From Corynebacterium sp. (GTDB lineage: Bacteria > Actinomycetota > Actinomycetes > Mycobacteriales > Mycobacteriaceae), in contig NZ_JALAGY010000064.1 in assembly GCF_022712195.1 (NCBI RefSeq), forward strand, positions 1-57,842: DNA of 57,842 nucleotides. Direction: 5' to 3'. A program made the position numbers and the translations under genes. This document shows positions 34,968-44,330 of the stretch, in pieces. Numbering within the stretch: the stretch's first letter is position 1; each line of letters begins with the position of its first letter. The notes under the pieces were generated by a model that made no database searches, was not told the DNA's origin, and was given only the letters and a program-made list of their open reading frames with translations.

Positions 34968-35966
34968 CTAGAACACGTCGATCCGGGCGCCGAGAGTCTC
35001 GGCGTAGTGCAGCTGGTCCAGCCACCCCGGCGTGCCGGGCCGCACCCGGATGAACGGCCGGTTGGACGGGTCCTCCCGGGTGCGGCCGGCGAGGGCCTCG
35101 TAACGCAGGCGGGCGTCGTGCCCGTCGCGGGTCATCTGCCCCATGTCCCCGTCGGGGTCTGCCAGGGCGTCGCGTGCGGAGGCCAGCAGGTCGAGGGTCT
35201 CGTCCAGGGCGGTGACCAGGGCGTCCCGGTTGTTCTCGCACATGGCCTGCACCAGGTGCGGTGCGGTGCCCGCCACCCGGGTGCCGTCGCGGAAACTCGT
35301 CGCCGCCAGCGACAACGCCAGCGCCCCTCCCTGGTCCGCGGTGATCGACAACGCCTCGGCCACGACATGCGGCAGGTGGGAGATGCGGGCCACCGCACTG
35401 TCGTGCGCGGCGGTGCGGGCGGGCACGACGACCGCGCCGGTCGCCTCCGCCATCTCCACCACCCGGCGCCAGACGTCCACCCACTCCGGGTCGTCGCGCG
35501 CATTGTCGTGGGTGACCACCCACACCGCGTCGCGGAAGAGGCCCACGGTGGTCGCGTCCCACCCGGAGTCCGCCGTACCGGCCATCGGGTGGCCGCCGAC
35601 GTAGCGTGCCGCCAGCCCGTGGCCGGTGACCAGGTCCAGCACGTCGCCCTTCACGCTCACCACGTCGGTCAGCCCGCAGTCCGGTGCGTGCACGGCCACC
35701 ACCTCGAGCAGCGACGGCAGGGCGGGCACCGGGACGCCCAGGACGATCAGGGCGTCCTGCGACGCGGCGCGGCGCACCGTCGCCACCAGGTCGGTGGAGG
35801 CGTCGACCCCGTCGGCTCTGGCGGCGTCCACCGTGGCCGGTGACCTGTTCCACCCGAACACCGGGCGGCCCGCCGCGCGGAGGTCCCGTACCAGGCTGCC
35901 GCCGATCAGGCCGAGGCCGAGGACACAGACGGGCCGGGGGGCGGGGGACGGGACGGTGGAGTTCAC
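34968..35966 (-). CDS. tyrA: Prephenate dehydrogenase
   Basis: NAD(P)-dependent enzyme of tyrosine synthesis, 332 residues. The dinucleotide fold starts CVLGLGLIGGSLVRDLRAAG; VSVKGDVLDLV, GGHPMAGTADSGWDA and the His in ISHLPHVVAEAL are prephenate dehydrogenase landmarks. In corynebacteria this enzyme can act on arogenate. The start is a GTG within GGTGAAC, divergent from the TadA-associated gene. It ends 4 nt after the upstream convergent gene. A CTAGAACA repeat lies at the junction. Confidence 0.92.
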   Translation of the reverse strand: MNSTVPSPAPRPVCVLGLGLIGGSLVRDLRAAGRPVFGWNRSPATVDAARADGVDASTDLVATVRRAASQDALIVLGVPVPALPSLLEVVAVHAPDCGLTDVVSVKGDVLDLVTGHGLAARYVGGHPMAGTADSGWDATTVGLFRDAVWVVTHDNARDDPEWVDVWRRVVEMAEATGAVVVPARTAAHDSAVARISHLPHVVAEALSITADQGGALALSLAATSFRDGTRVAGTAPHLVQAMCENNRDALVTALDETLDLLASARDALADPDGDMGQMTRDGHDARLRYEALAGRTREDPSNRPFIRVRPGTPGWLDQLHYAETLGARIDVF

Positions 35967-36004
35967 CTTTCAAGTGTGGCACAGGGCGACTACGGTTAGC
36001 GACC

Positions 36005-36541
36005 ATGAGTGGATTCGTCGTCGCAGCCGATCTCGCCGAGGGTGACACCGGCGGCGCGTCGTGGCGCCTGCGCGTCCTGGACAGGAAGGTCCCCGCCGGT
36101 CTGAACCCCCTGCTGGCCGAGCTCGGCCGGCTCCGCGCCGCCGGTGTGCTGCTCGGCCTGGTCTGTGTCGAGGATGACTGGTGCGCCCTGGTGCGCCCCG
36201 GCCCGCGCGGCGCCCAGCTGCTGCTCAGCGACGCCTCGGTGGTTGTCGAGGACGACGATGAGCCCGGTATCGACCTGGCCCGCGACATCCTCGCCGACCT
36301 CGACGTCGACGGCCCCACCGACGAGGACATCGACGACGCCGACGACCCCGACGCCCCCTGGCCCGAGGGCGACTTCGACATCCTCGCCGACCTCGGCGTC
36401 AGCGAGCAGGTCCTCTCGGTGATCCTCGACGACGGGGACATGCTCGCCACCGAACAGCTGATGCGCGTCGCCGGGGAACTGGGTTTCGACGACGAGCTGG
36501 CGGACGTCCTCGACGGTCTCGGGTACCCCGGGTGGGTGTGA
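36005..36541 (+). CDS. tRNA adenosine deaminase-associated protein
   Basis: A 178-residue acidic protein of the actinobacterial 'putative tRNA adenosine deaminase-associated' family, which consistently precedes tadA. MSGFVVAADLAEGD, WCALVRPGPRGAQLLLSDA and FDILADLGVSEQVLSVILDD are its landmarks; the middle is strongly acidic (DDEPGIDLARDILADLDVDG). TACGGT (35991-35996) is 8 nt before the ATG. The GTG of tadA overlaps its stop, indicating coupling. Its molecular role is unknown. Confidence 0.85.
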   Translation: MSGFVVAADLAEGDTGGASWRLRVLDRKVPAGLNPLLAELGRLRAAGVLLGLVCVEDDWCALVRPGPRGAQLLLSDASVVVEDDDEPGIDLARDILADLDVDGPTDEDIDDADDPDAPWPEGDFDILADLGVSEQVLSVILDDGDMLATEQLMRVAGELGFDDELADVLDGLGYPGWV

Positions 36542-37020
36542 CCGGCTCCGGCCTTCCCCGCCCCGCCCGTGACGCCCGCGACGAGGCGCTGATGCGACGC
36601 GCGCTCGCCGTCGCGGCGTCCACGCCGCGGGACGACGTCCCCGTCGGTGCCGTCGTCCGGGGGCCCGACGGCCGGGAACTCGCCGCCGCCACGAACCGTC
36701 GGGAGACCGACGCCGACCCCACCGCACACGCCGAGGTCCTGGCCCTGCGCGCCGCGGCCGCGGCGCTCGGTGACGCGTGGCGCCTGGAGGACTGCACCCT
36801 CGTCGTCACCCTGGAACCCTGCGCCATGTGCGCCGGCGCGGCCGTCGGTGCACGGGTCGGCCGGATCCTCTTCGGCGCCCACGAGCCACGCACCGGGGCG
36901 TGCGGGTCCGTGGTCGACGTGGCACGGGAGTCTCCGCTGCACACCGTCGCCGTGCGCGGCGGGGTCCTGTCCCCGGAGTGCGAGGAACTGCTCCGCGGGT
37001 TCTTCCGCGAACGGCGCTGA
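36538..37020 (+). CDS. tadA: tRNA(adenine34) deaminase
   Basis: Converts A34 to inosine in tRNA-Arg(ACG), whose two genes lie 10-11 kb away. 160 residues from the GTG overlapping the upstream stop; a GTG at 36532 is the alternative. Zinc and catalytic motifs are HAEVLAL and PCAMCAGA, typical of TadA. PVGAVVRGPDGRELAAATNRRE and ILFGAHEPRTGACGS are further landmarks. Confidence 0.94.
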   Translation: MTGSGLPRPARDARDEALMRRALAVAASTPRDDVPVGAVVRGPDGRELAAATNRRETDADPTAHAEVLALRAAAAALGDAWRLEDCTLVVTLEPCAMCAGAAVGARVGRILFGAHEPRTGACGSVVDVARESPLHTVAVRGGVLSPECEELLRGFFRERR

Positions 37021-37098
37021 GCGTCTATCCTGGGGCGCGTCAGAGCACGACCCCGATCGCACGACCTGACTGAAGGTCCCCAACGGAGGATGAGCACC

Positions 37099-37266
37099 AT
37101 GGATTTCGGTGGAATGGCAGACAAGGCCAAGAAGGCCGTCAACGACAACCGTGACCAGGTCGAGGAGAAGGCCGGCGAGGCCATCGACAAGGTGACCGAC
37201 GGCGACAAGGCCGACAAGGCGAAGAGCACCCTGAAGGACGGGCTGGACAAGCTCTCCGGGAAGTAG
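37099..37266 (+). CDS. Small MT0933-antitoxin-like protein
   Basis: A 55-residue charged, Lys/Asp-rich helical protein: MDFGGMADKAKKAVNDN, DQVEEKAGEAIDKVTDG and DKADKAKSTLKDGLDKL. This matches the MT0933-like (Rv0909) antitoxin family, whose mycobacterial partner is an SRPBCC-type toxin. No toxin gene adjoins it: the next features are tRNA-Ser and an MMPL exporter. The ATG at 37099 is 9 nt after GGAGG; the ATG at 37090 abuts it. It may instead act as a stress-type small protein. Confidence 0.7.
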   Translation: MDFGGMADKAKKAVNDNRDQVEEKAGEAIDKVTDGDKADKAKSTLKDGLDKLSGK

Positions 37267-37327
37267 CGTCGGCGCGTTCAGCCGACCGTTTTGCCCGACG
37301 GGGTGCAGGTGATGTACCTTTGTCGGC

Positions 37328-37417
37328 GGTGGCGTGACCGAGCGGCCGAAGGTACTCGCCTCGAAAGCGAGCGTCGTGTAACAGCGACCGGGGGTTCAAA
37401 TCCCTCCGCCACCGCCA
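37328..37417 (+). tRNA. tRNA-Ser(CGA)
   Basis: Type II tRNA with a long variable arm. Acceptor strands GGTGGCG and CGCCACC pair perfectly, discriminator G and CCA are encoded, and the anticodon loop CTCGAAA gives CGA. Confidence 0.97.
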
Positions 37418-37420
37418 CGA

Positions 37421-37446
37421 GAACCCTCCCGGGAACGGGAGGGTTC
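37421..37446 (+). terminator. Intrinsic terminator after tRNA-Ser(CGA)
   Basis: Perfect stem GAACCCTCCCG (37421-37431) / CGGGAGGGTTC (37436-37446) with a GGAA loop, followed by TTCTT. Confidence 0.88.
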
Positions 37447-37561
37447 TTCTTGTCGTAGCTGTGGATCCGCTGCGAACGGGGCGCAGCCGGGGGAGGACGG
37501 GCCGGGGAATGACTAGGATTGTCTCTCGCACTGTGCTCCTACGTGGAAGGCTGGCCTCTCT

Positions 37562-40048
37562 GTGGCTCTACTCCTGTTCCGACTCGGCCGGTGGTCGTAC
37601 CTGAGACGGTGGCTCGTCATCGGGATCTGGGTGGTGCTGCTGGCCGCGGTCGGCGGTGGGTCGCTGGTGATCCAGAAGGGCTACAACGACATCTTCAGCA
37701 TCGACGGGGTGCCGTCCCAGCACGCCACCCGGATGCTCATGGACGAGTTTCCCGGCACCGACAACCCCGCCGAGGCGTCCGACGTGAACCTGGTGTTCCA
37801 GGCGCCGGAGGGTGAGAAGCTCAGCGACGAGAAGTACATGGGCGTGCTCGACGAGGTCGTCGAGGCCGTGCGCACCAACGTTGAGGACTTCGGGGACGAC
37901 TCCTCCTTCGGCAACCCGGTGGTCTACAACGACGAGCAGTCGAAGACGGTCATCGACACCTCCACCGAGATGGGGCTGCCACGTGCCGTCGCGGAGGCCG
38001 ACGCCGCCAACGTCGCCACCCTCAGCCCCGACGGGCGGACCGGCACCACCTCCTTCTCCTTCGACGTCGACCTGCCCGCAGACGTCAGCACCGCCGACAA
38101 GGAGGCGGTCGACGACGCCCTCGACATCGCCCGCGACGCCGGGCTGAAGGCGGAGGCCGGCGGTGCCGGATTCGGCGACCCCATCGTCATCGAACCGATC
38201 AGTGAGGCGATCGGCCTGCTGGCCGCGTTCATCATCCTGTTCATCACCTTCGGCTCCCTCATCGCCGCCGGCATGCCGCTGATCAGCGCCGTGGTGGGTG
38301 TGGGCATCGGCGCGCTGGGCATCACCGGCGCCACCGCCTTCGTCCCGCTGAACAACATCACCCCGGTGCTGGGCATCATGCTGGGCCTCGCCGTGGCCAT
38401 CGACTACGCCCTGTTCATCATGAGCCGCTACCGCGACGAACTCCGTCACGGACGGTCCAGACCCGACGCCACCGGCCTGGCGGTCGGCACCGCCGGCTCG
38501 GCGGTGGTCTTCGCCGGACTGACCGTGATCATCGCCCTGGTGGGCCTGCGGGTGGCGGACATCGAGTTCCTCACCTACATGGGTTACGCCGCGGCGGCCA
38601 CCGTGCTCCTCTCGGTCTTCGTGGCGCTCACCCTGGTGCCCGCCCTGTTCGGCGCCTTCGGTGACCGGGTGTTCCGTCGGGACGCCGCGACCGGTGCGAA
38701 GGTCCGCGAGGGGCTGACCGTCGAGGAGGCGGACGCCGCCGTGGCGTCCTCCCTGGCGTCCGGGAGCCGGGGGTCCCGGCGGGCGCGGGGGCAGCATGAG
38801 AAGAGGTCCCGGAAGGCGGGGAAGTCTCAGGAGTCTCTCGGCACCCGGTGGGTGAAGCTGGTCCACCGCGCGCCCGGGGGATTCCTGCTCGTCGTCATCG
38901 CCTCGCTGGTCCTGCTCACCCTGCCGGCGATGAACCTGCAGCTCTCCCTGCCCTCGGACATGACCTCCCCGGTGGACAGCACCCAGCGCAAGTCCGCGGA
39001 GATGCTGGAGGACGGCTTCGGGCCCGGACGGAACTCGCCGTTCCTCGTCATCGTCAACACCGACGAAGTCAACCCGGACTCCGCGGCCCTGGCACCGCTC
39101 GTCGCCACGGGGGTCGAGCCCGCGCAGGCCGCCTTCGTCACGGTCAAGGACAGGCTGGGAAACAACGTCGGTGTGAAGCACTCCCAGCTGATCGGCGCGT
39201 CCGAGGACGGTTCGACCGCGCAGATCCTCGTCACCCCGGAGACGGGGCCCACCGACGGGCGCACCGCCCAGCTGATCCAGCAGCTGCGTTCCCAGCAGGA
39301 GGTCCTCGAGAACGAGACCGGTGTGGACATGGGCATCACCGGGCTGGTCCCGATCCAGCAGGACGTCACCGACCGCCTGTCCGACGCCATGCCCGTCTAC
39401 CTGGCGCTGGTCGTCGGCCTGGCCCTGGTGCTGCTGCTCATGGTCTTCCGTTCGCTGATGGTGCCGGTGATGGCCGCCGCAGGGTTCCTGCTCTCCGTCG
39501 GCGCGGCCTTCGGCGTGACCGTCCTGTTCTGGCAGGAGGGGCTGTGGGGCCTGATCAACTCGCCCGGCCCGCTGATCAGCTTCATGCCGATCTTCCTCAT
39601 CGGCGTGACCTTCGGCCTGGCGATGGACTACCAGGTGTTCATCGTCTCCCGGATGAGGGAACGGTTCACGCTGCACAGTCACGAGGCGGCGAAGACCAGC
39701 AGGTACAACGCCGTCGAGGACTCCGTGATCGGCGGATTCGGACTGGGGGCCAAGGTGGTCACCGCAGCCGCGCTGATCATGATCTGCGTCTTCGCCTCCT
39801 TCATCGCCCAGCCGCTGCCGTTCATCCAGATCTTCGGCTTCGCCCTGGGCGTCGGCGTGCTCTTCGACGCCTTCTTCATCCGCATGACCCTGATCCCCGC
39901 ACTGATGTTCCTGTGCGGGCGCGGCACCTGGTACATGCCGCGCTGGCTGGACCGGGTGCTGCCCTCGGTGGACGTCGAGGGCGCGAAACTGGAGGACGCC
40001 TACGCCTCCGGGAAGGTTGAGCGCATGGAGGACGCACCGGAGAGGTGA
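37562..40048 (+). CDS. MMPL/RND-family membrane exporter
   Basis: An 828-residue membrane protein with two repeats, each an N-terminal helix, a large external domain and five further helices. Asp-Tyr proton-relay pairs appear in LAVAIDYALFIMSRYRDE and FGLAMDYQVFIVSRMRE, the hallmark of MmpL proteins. A Lys/Arg/Ser-rich cytoplasmic loop lies at about residues 400-425. Corynebacterial relatives export mycolate or other envelope lipids, or drugs; with tmsAB also here, lipid export is plausible but unproven. The GTG start lies about 45 nt after a TAGGAT box at 37513. Confidence 0.9.
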   Translation: MALLLFRLGRWSYLRRWLVIGIWVVLLAAVGGGSLVIQKGYNDIFSIDGVPSQHATRMLMDEFPGTDNPAEASDVNLVFQAPEGEKLSDEKYMGVLDEVVEAVRTNVEDFGDDSSFGNPVVYNDEQSKTVIDTSTEMGLPRAVAEADAANVATLSPDGRTGTTSFSFDVDLPADVSTADKEAVDDALDIARDAGLKAEAGGAGFGDPIVIEPISEAIGLLAAFIILFITFGSLIAAGMPLISAVVGVGIGALGITGATAFVPLNNITPVLGIMLGLAVAIDYALFIMSRYRDELRHGRSRPDATGLAVGTAGSAVVFAGLTVIIALVGLRVADIEFLTYMGYAAAATVLLSVFVALTLVPALFGAFGDRVFRRDAATGAKVREGLTVEEADAAVASSLASGSRGSRRARGQHEKRSRKAGKSQESLGTRWVKLVHRAPGGFLLVVIASLVLLTLPAMNLQLSLPSDMTSPVDSTQRKSAEMLEDGFGPGRNSPFLVIVNTDEVNPDSAALAPLVATGVEPAQAAFVTVKDRLGNNVGVKHSQLIGASEDGSTAQILVTPETGPTDGRTAQLIQQLRSQQEVLENETGVDMGITGLVPIQQDVTDRLSDAMPVYLALVVGLALVLLLMVFRSLMVPVMAAAGFLLSVGAAFGVTVLFWQEGLWGLINSPGPLISFMPIFLIGVTFGLAMDYQVFIVSRMRERFTLHSHEAAKTSRYNAVEDSVIGGFGLGAKVVTAAALIMICVFASFIAQPLPFIQIFGFALGVGVLFDAFFIRMTLIPALMFLCGRGTWYMPRWLDRVLPSVDVEGAKLEDAYASGKVERMEDAPER

Positions 40049-40087
40049 ATCTTCCCCTGATCCGCCCGTCACCGAGCACGAGGGTGG

Positions 40088-41395
40088 CTACCGGCCGCGC
40101 AGCTCCGGGGGAGTGTCGGCGTAGTAGCGGCCGAGGAACTCGTCGCGGTACTCCTCGAACCGGCCCTCCTCGACGGAGGTGCGGATGTTGCGGGTCAACG
40201 TCGCCATGAAGTGGATGTTGTGCAGCGTGCACAGGGTGCCCGCCAGGAACTCCTTGGCGCGCAGGAGATGGTGGATGTAGGCCCGCGTGTAGTTCTCGCA
40301 CACGTAGCCGCCGAGCTCGGCGTCCACGGGGATGAAGTCGTGGCGGTGACGGCCGGCCATCAGGTTCAGTCGGCCGTCCAGCGTGTACACCCCGCCACGC
40401 CGGGCAAGGCGCGTCGGCGCCACGCAGTCGAAGGTGTCCGCGCCAGCGGCGACGGCGGTGAACAGGTCGTCCGGCTCAGAGATCCCGAGCATGTGGCGGG
40501 GCCTGTCCTCCGGCAGCTCGTCGCAGACCCAGCCGGTGATCGTCCCGAGGTTCTCCTTCTCCAGCGCCCCGCCGATGCCGAAACCGCCGAACCCGCGGCG
40601 GCCCTCCGCCTCCGCCTCTGCGGACAACTCCACCAGGCCCCGCGCCGCCTGTCGGCGCAGGTCCTCGTACTGCGCCCCCTGAACCACACCCCACAGGGAC
40701 TGCAGGGGACGGTGGCTGCGCTCGGCGGTCAACCGGTCATGCTCCACCAGGCAGCGGCGTGCCCACCGGTGTGTTCGCTGCACCGACTCCTCCTGGTAGC
40801 GGCGGCTGTCCACCAGCGTGGTCAGCTCGTCGAAGGCGAACATGATGTCCGCGCCGAGCCGGTGCTGGATCTGCATCGACTTCTCCGGGGTGAACCGGTG
40901 CTTCGACCCGTCGATCACACTGCGGAAGTCCACCCCGTCCTCGTCCACCAGGGCCATGCGTTCCTTCTTCGCCGCCCGGATGTCCCCCTCGGTGAGGTTC
41001 GCGACGTCCATCGCCAGCACCTTCTTGAACCCCACACCCAGGCTCATCACCTGGAACCCGCCGGAGTCGGTGTAGGTCGGTCCGTGCCAGTTCTCGAACG
41101 CCGCGACCCCGCCGGCGGTGTCCACGATGTCCTCACCCGGCTGCAGGTACAGGTGGTAGGCGTTGGACAGCACCGCCTCGGCGCCGGTCGACCGGACCTG
41201 CTCCGGGGTGAGGGTCTTCACCGTCGCCTTCGTCGCCACCGGGATGAACGCGGGCGTGTGGATGTCGCCGTGCGGGGTGTGGATCACACCCGTGCGGCCG
41301 TGGGCCGGGGCACCGTCCACCGAACCCAACCTGGTGCCCAGGTCGAAGGTCGTGTCCTGTGCGGCAGGGGCCGGGGCGGTGGCGGGCTCAGTCAT
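40088..41395 (-). CDS. tgt: tRNA-guanine transglycosylase
   Basis: Exchanges guanine 34 in GUN-anticodon tRNAs for queuine or a precursor. 435 residues. Catalytic segments are intact: TDSGGFQVMSL (first Asp), GVVQGAQYEDLR, GFGIGGALEKEN (usually GGLxVGE), FDCVAPTRLARRGG (second Asp). The zinc site usually reads C-x-C-x-x-C, but here ELGGYVCENYTRAYIHHL keeps only the last Cys, though the later His is present in LCTLHNIHF. TAGAAT is 8 nt before the ATG. gluQ, acting on queuosine tRNA-Asp, is 4 kb downstream. Confidence 0.9.
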   Translation of the reverse strand: MTEPATAPAPAAQDTTFDLGTRLGSVDGAPAHGRTGVIHTPHGDIHTPAFIPVATKATVKTLTPEQVRSTGAEAVLSNAYHLYLQPGEDIVDTAGGVAAFENWHGPTYTDSGGFQVMSLGVGFKKVLAMDVANLTEGDIRAAKKERMALVDEDGVDFRSVIDGSKHRFTPEKSMQIQHRLGADIMFAFDELTTLVDSRRYQEESVQRTHRWARRCLVEHDRLTAERSHRPLQSLWGVVQGAQYEDLRRQAARGLVELSAEAEAEGRRGFGGFGIGGALEKENLGTITGWVCDELPEDRPRHMLGISEPDDLFTAVAAGADTFDCVAPTRLARRGGVYTLDGRLNLMAGRHRHDFIPVDAELGGYVCENYTRAYIHHLLRAKEFLAGTLCTLHNIHFMATLTRNIRTSVEEGRFEEYRDEFLGRYYADTPPELRGR

Positions 41396-41501
41396 GGTGG
41401 GTCATTCTATCCGACCTCCCCGGCAACCTGTGTGCCGCTGACAGCTTCGGTGTCTACCCTCGGCGGGCGGACAGAAGCAGACCACCCAAGGAGCAAACCT
41501 G

Positions 41502-42515
41502 ATGACCACCGCACGCCAGATCGTCCTCGCCAGCCGCCCGGAGGGCGCGCCCACCGCGGAGAACTTCCGCACCGAGGAGGTCACGTTGCCGCAGGTCGGT
41601 GACGGAGAGCTTGAACTGAAGGTGCAGTACCTCTCCCTCGACCCGTACATGCGCGGACGGATGAGCGCCGCGAAGTCCTACGCCGCCCCCGTGCCTGTCG
41701 ACGGGGTCATGACCGGCGAGACCGTCGCCGAGGTGACCGTCTCACGCCACCCCGACTTCGAGGTCGGCGACCTCGTCCGGGCCCACACCGGGTGGTGCAC
41801 CCACGCCGTCGTCCCCGCCGACCACGTCCGCACCCTGCAGACCCACGGGGCCCCGGCGACCACGGCACTCGGTGTGCTCGGCATGCCCGGGTTCACCGCC
41901 TACGCCGGGATGAAGGTCATCGGGCAACCGAAGAAGGGGGAGACCGTCGCGGTCGCCGCCGCCTCCGGCCCCGTCGGCTCGATGGTCGGACAGCTCGCCC
42001 AGCTCGCCGGGGCACGCGCCGTCGGCGTCGCCGGAGGCCCGGAGAAGTGCGCCCACGTGCGCGACGAGCTCGGGTTCGACGCGGTGGTGGACCACCGCGA
42101 CCCCGACTTCGCCGCGAAACTCGCCGAGGCCTGCCCCGACGGCGTGGACGTCTACTACGAGAACGTCGGCGGTGCGGTGTGGGACGCCGTCCTGCCGCTG
42201 CTGAACAAGTTCGCCCGCGTGCCCGTGTGCGGCCTCGTCGCCCAGTACAACTCCACCGGCTCCGACGGGCACGACCGGCTTCCGGCGGCCATGGGCACCG
42301 TCCTGGCCCAGAGCCTGCTGATCCGCGGGTTCATCCAGACCGAGTTCGCCGAGGAGTACTACCCGGAGTTCCTCGCCGAGATCGGCCCGAAGGTCGCCGA
42401 CGGCACCGTCACCTACCGCGAGGACGTCGTCGAAGGGTTCGACAAGGCGCCCGATGCCTTCATCGGCATGCTCGAGGGGAAGAACTTCGGGAAACTCGTG
42501 GTCAAGGTCGACTGA
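41502..42515 (+). CDS. NADPH-dependent oxidoreductase, curcumin/alkenal reductase type (MDR)
   Basis: Zinc-free medium-chain reductase of 337 residues. RQIVLASRPEGAPTAENF and YLSLDPYMRGRMS are typical of the CurA/prostaglandin reductase group; the NADPH fold contains VAVAAASGPVGSMVGQLAQLAGARAVGVAGG (in pieces) and YYENVGG. It reduces the C=C bond of conjugated carbonyls. AAGGAG precedes the ATG. The physiological substrate is unknown. Confidence 0.9.
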   Translation: MTTARQIVLASRPEGAPTAENFRTEEVTLPQVGDGELELKVQYLSLDPYMRGRMSAAKSYAAPVPVDGVMTGETVAEVTVSRHPDFEVGDLVRAHTGWCTHAVVPADHVRTLQTHGAPATTALGVLGMPGFTAYAGMKVIGQPKKGETVAVAAASGPVGSMVGQLAQLAGARAVGVAGGPEKCAHVRDELGFDAVVDHRDPDFAAKLAEACPDGVDVYYENVGGAVWDAVLPLLNKFARVPVCGLVAQYNSTGSDGHDRLPAAMGTVLAQSLLIRGFIQTEFAEEYYPEFLAEIGPKVADGTVTYREDVVEGFDKAPDAFIGMLEGKNFGKLVVKVD

Positions 42516-42548
42516 GACTACGGGCGGCGCCTGGGCGTCTTGGCGCCG

Positions 42549-44330
42549 TCAGGGCCGGCCGGCTCCGCGCCCGCCGAGCAGCGCGTAGAGGAACGGCAAC
42601 GCCGACACCACCATCATGGTGGTGCCCACCGCCTGGGCGGCCCCGCCGTCGGCCCCGCCGTCGGCCCCGCCGCGCAGCACCGCGCCGCCGACGACCAGCC
42701 CGACGAAGACTATCGCGGCGACGACCCGCACCGCCGCCCGCTCCAGACGCTTGAGCTGGCGCTCGACCTGGGGCGTGTTCACCGACAGGTCGCCGCTCTC
42801 CACCATGGTGATCGCGTCGTCCAGGCGGCGCGGCAGCCGGCCCAGCACCCGGGCCGTGGTCAGGGTGGTGCCGACCGCCCGGTGCGCCAGGTCCCTGGCG
42901 GACGACCCGGCACGCTCCCGGATCAGGCGGGCGGCGAACGGCTCCACCGAGTCCCAGATGTTGAACCCGGGGTCCAGTGTGGAACACAGCCCCGACAGCA
43001 TCGACACCGCCCGCATGATCAGCAGGAAGTTCTCCGGCAGCTGGAACGGCATGGACCGGATCACCTCACGGAACCGGCGGGCGAAGTCCTCGAACTCACG
43101 CGGGTCCACACGCTGCAGGTCCATCACCCCCATCCCGCCGAAGCGGGCGAAGAGCTCGGTGACCGCCACCTGCAGTTCCGCGGTGTCCGCGGTGGGCAGC
43201 AGCACGCCCAGTCGCTGCATCGCGGCGACCATGCCCGGGCCGTCCTGCATGCCCACCGCCACCACCAGTTCCTGCAGCCGTGACTTGAGCTCCTCGTCCA
43301 CGGTGCCGGTCATCCCGAAGTCGATGAAGGTCAGGCGGAACCCGCCTGCCCCACGGGAGGCGTCCGGGGTGACGAAGATGTTCCCGGGGTGCGGGTCCGC
43401 GTGGAAATGGCCGGTCTCGAACAGCTGCGTGAACATCGCCTCGGCGAGCGCGTCGGCCACCTGCGACGGGTCGATGCCGGCCGCACGCAGGGCGTCGACG
43501 TCACTGATCTTGACCGCCGTGACGTCCTGCAGCGTCAGGACGCGCCGTGTGCTGCGCTCCCAGACGACCGTGGGCGCGTCCACTCCCGGGTCCGCCTGCG
43601 GGCCGGAACGGAAACCGGTGAGGAAGGCGTCGGCCTCCGCCGCCTCATGCAGGTAGTCGATCTCCTCGTGGCTGGTGCGGGCGAACTCCTCGACCAACGC
43701 GGGCATGTCCGCGCGGGCGGCGATGAACCTGATCCGGGACAGCCAGCCGGCGATGCGGCGCAGGGCGGCCAGGTCCACCTCCACGATCCCGGCGATGCCG
43801 GGGCGCTGGATCTTCACCACCACGTCCGTGAACCCGACGTCCGCGGCGTCCCGCGCCGTGAGCCGAGCCTGGTACGCCTGACCCAGGGACGCGGCCGCCA
43901 GCGGCTCCGGGGAGAATGCGTCGAAGGCCCGCGACAACGGCATGCCCAGCTCGGCCTCCGCGAGTGCGACCATCGCCCCGACGTCCTCGGCCGGCACCTT
44001 GTCCTGCAGCTCGGCGAGTTCCCCGGTGACCGACGTCGGCAGGATGTCGATGCGGGTCGACATGAACTGTCCGACCTTGATCATCAGCCCGCCGAGATCC
44101 GTCGCCAGCACCCGGAACCGCGCCGCGGCACGGACGAACCGGCGCTCCTGGCCCCGTTGGCTGAACCTGCGCAGACCGAGGCGCGGCAGCACCAGCTCGA
44201 ACCACCACATCTGCACCATCAGCAGCAGCCCGAAGGCGGTGATGCGACGGTAACGGCGGCGCAGTGCCCGGGGACCGGTCCGGTCAGACCTCCGGGGCAC
44301 CGTTGTCGGCACTGTCGGCACTGTCGGCAC
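42549..44330 (-). CDS. ABC1/UbiB-type atypical kinase
   Basis: A membrane-associated protein-kinase-like ATPase of 593 residues. Motifs: KVGQFMSTR (KxGQ), AAASLGQAYQA (Ala-rich loop), VVVKIQRPG, HFHADPHPGNIF and TFIDFGMTG (DFG). Two C-terminal helices follow, separated by a GGADGGADGG repeat. In other bacteria UbiB supports quinone synthesis; this organism would use menaquinone. GTG is the start, but a 9-bp repeat provides in-frame GTGs at 44330, 44321, 44312 and 44300; I cannot choose between them. It overlaps the PadR gene by 47 nt. Confidence 0.85.
   Translation of the reverse strand: MPTVPTVPTTVPRRSDRTGPRALRRRYRRITAFGLLLMVQMWWFELVLPRLGLRRFSQRGQERRFVRAAARFRVLATDLGGLMIKVGQFMSTRIDILPTSVTGELAELQDKVPAEDVGAMVALAEAELGMPLSRAFDAFSPEPLAAASLGQAYQARLTARDAADVGFTDVVVKIQRPGIAGIVEVDLAALRRIAGWLSRIRFIAARADMPALVEEFARTSHEEIDYLHEAAEADAFLTGFRSGPQADPGVDAPTVVWERSTRRVLTLQDVTAVKISDVDALRAAGIDPSQVADALAEAMFTQLFETGHFHADPHPGNIFVTPDASRGAGGFRLTFIDFGMTGTVDEELKSRLQELVVAVGMQDGPGMVAAMQRLGVLLPTADTAELQVAVTELFARFGGMGVMDLQRVDPREFEDFARRFREVIRSMPFQLPENFLLIMRAVSMLSGLCSTLDPGFNIWDSVEPFAARLIRERAGSSARDLAHRAVGTTLTTARVLGRLPRRLDDAITMVESGDLSVNTPQVERQLKRLERAAVRVVAAIVFVGLVVGGAVLRGGADGGADGGAAQAVGTTMMVVSALPFLYALLGGRGAGRP

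Noticed and set aside
37568..40072. 834-codon ORF antisense to the MMPL gene
   Set aside because: High-GC codon bias keeps the opposite strand open; the translation is low-complexity (Gly/Asp/His/Gln/Arg-rich) with no domain, and it is an exact shadow of a convincing exporter gene.
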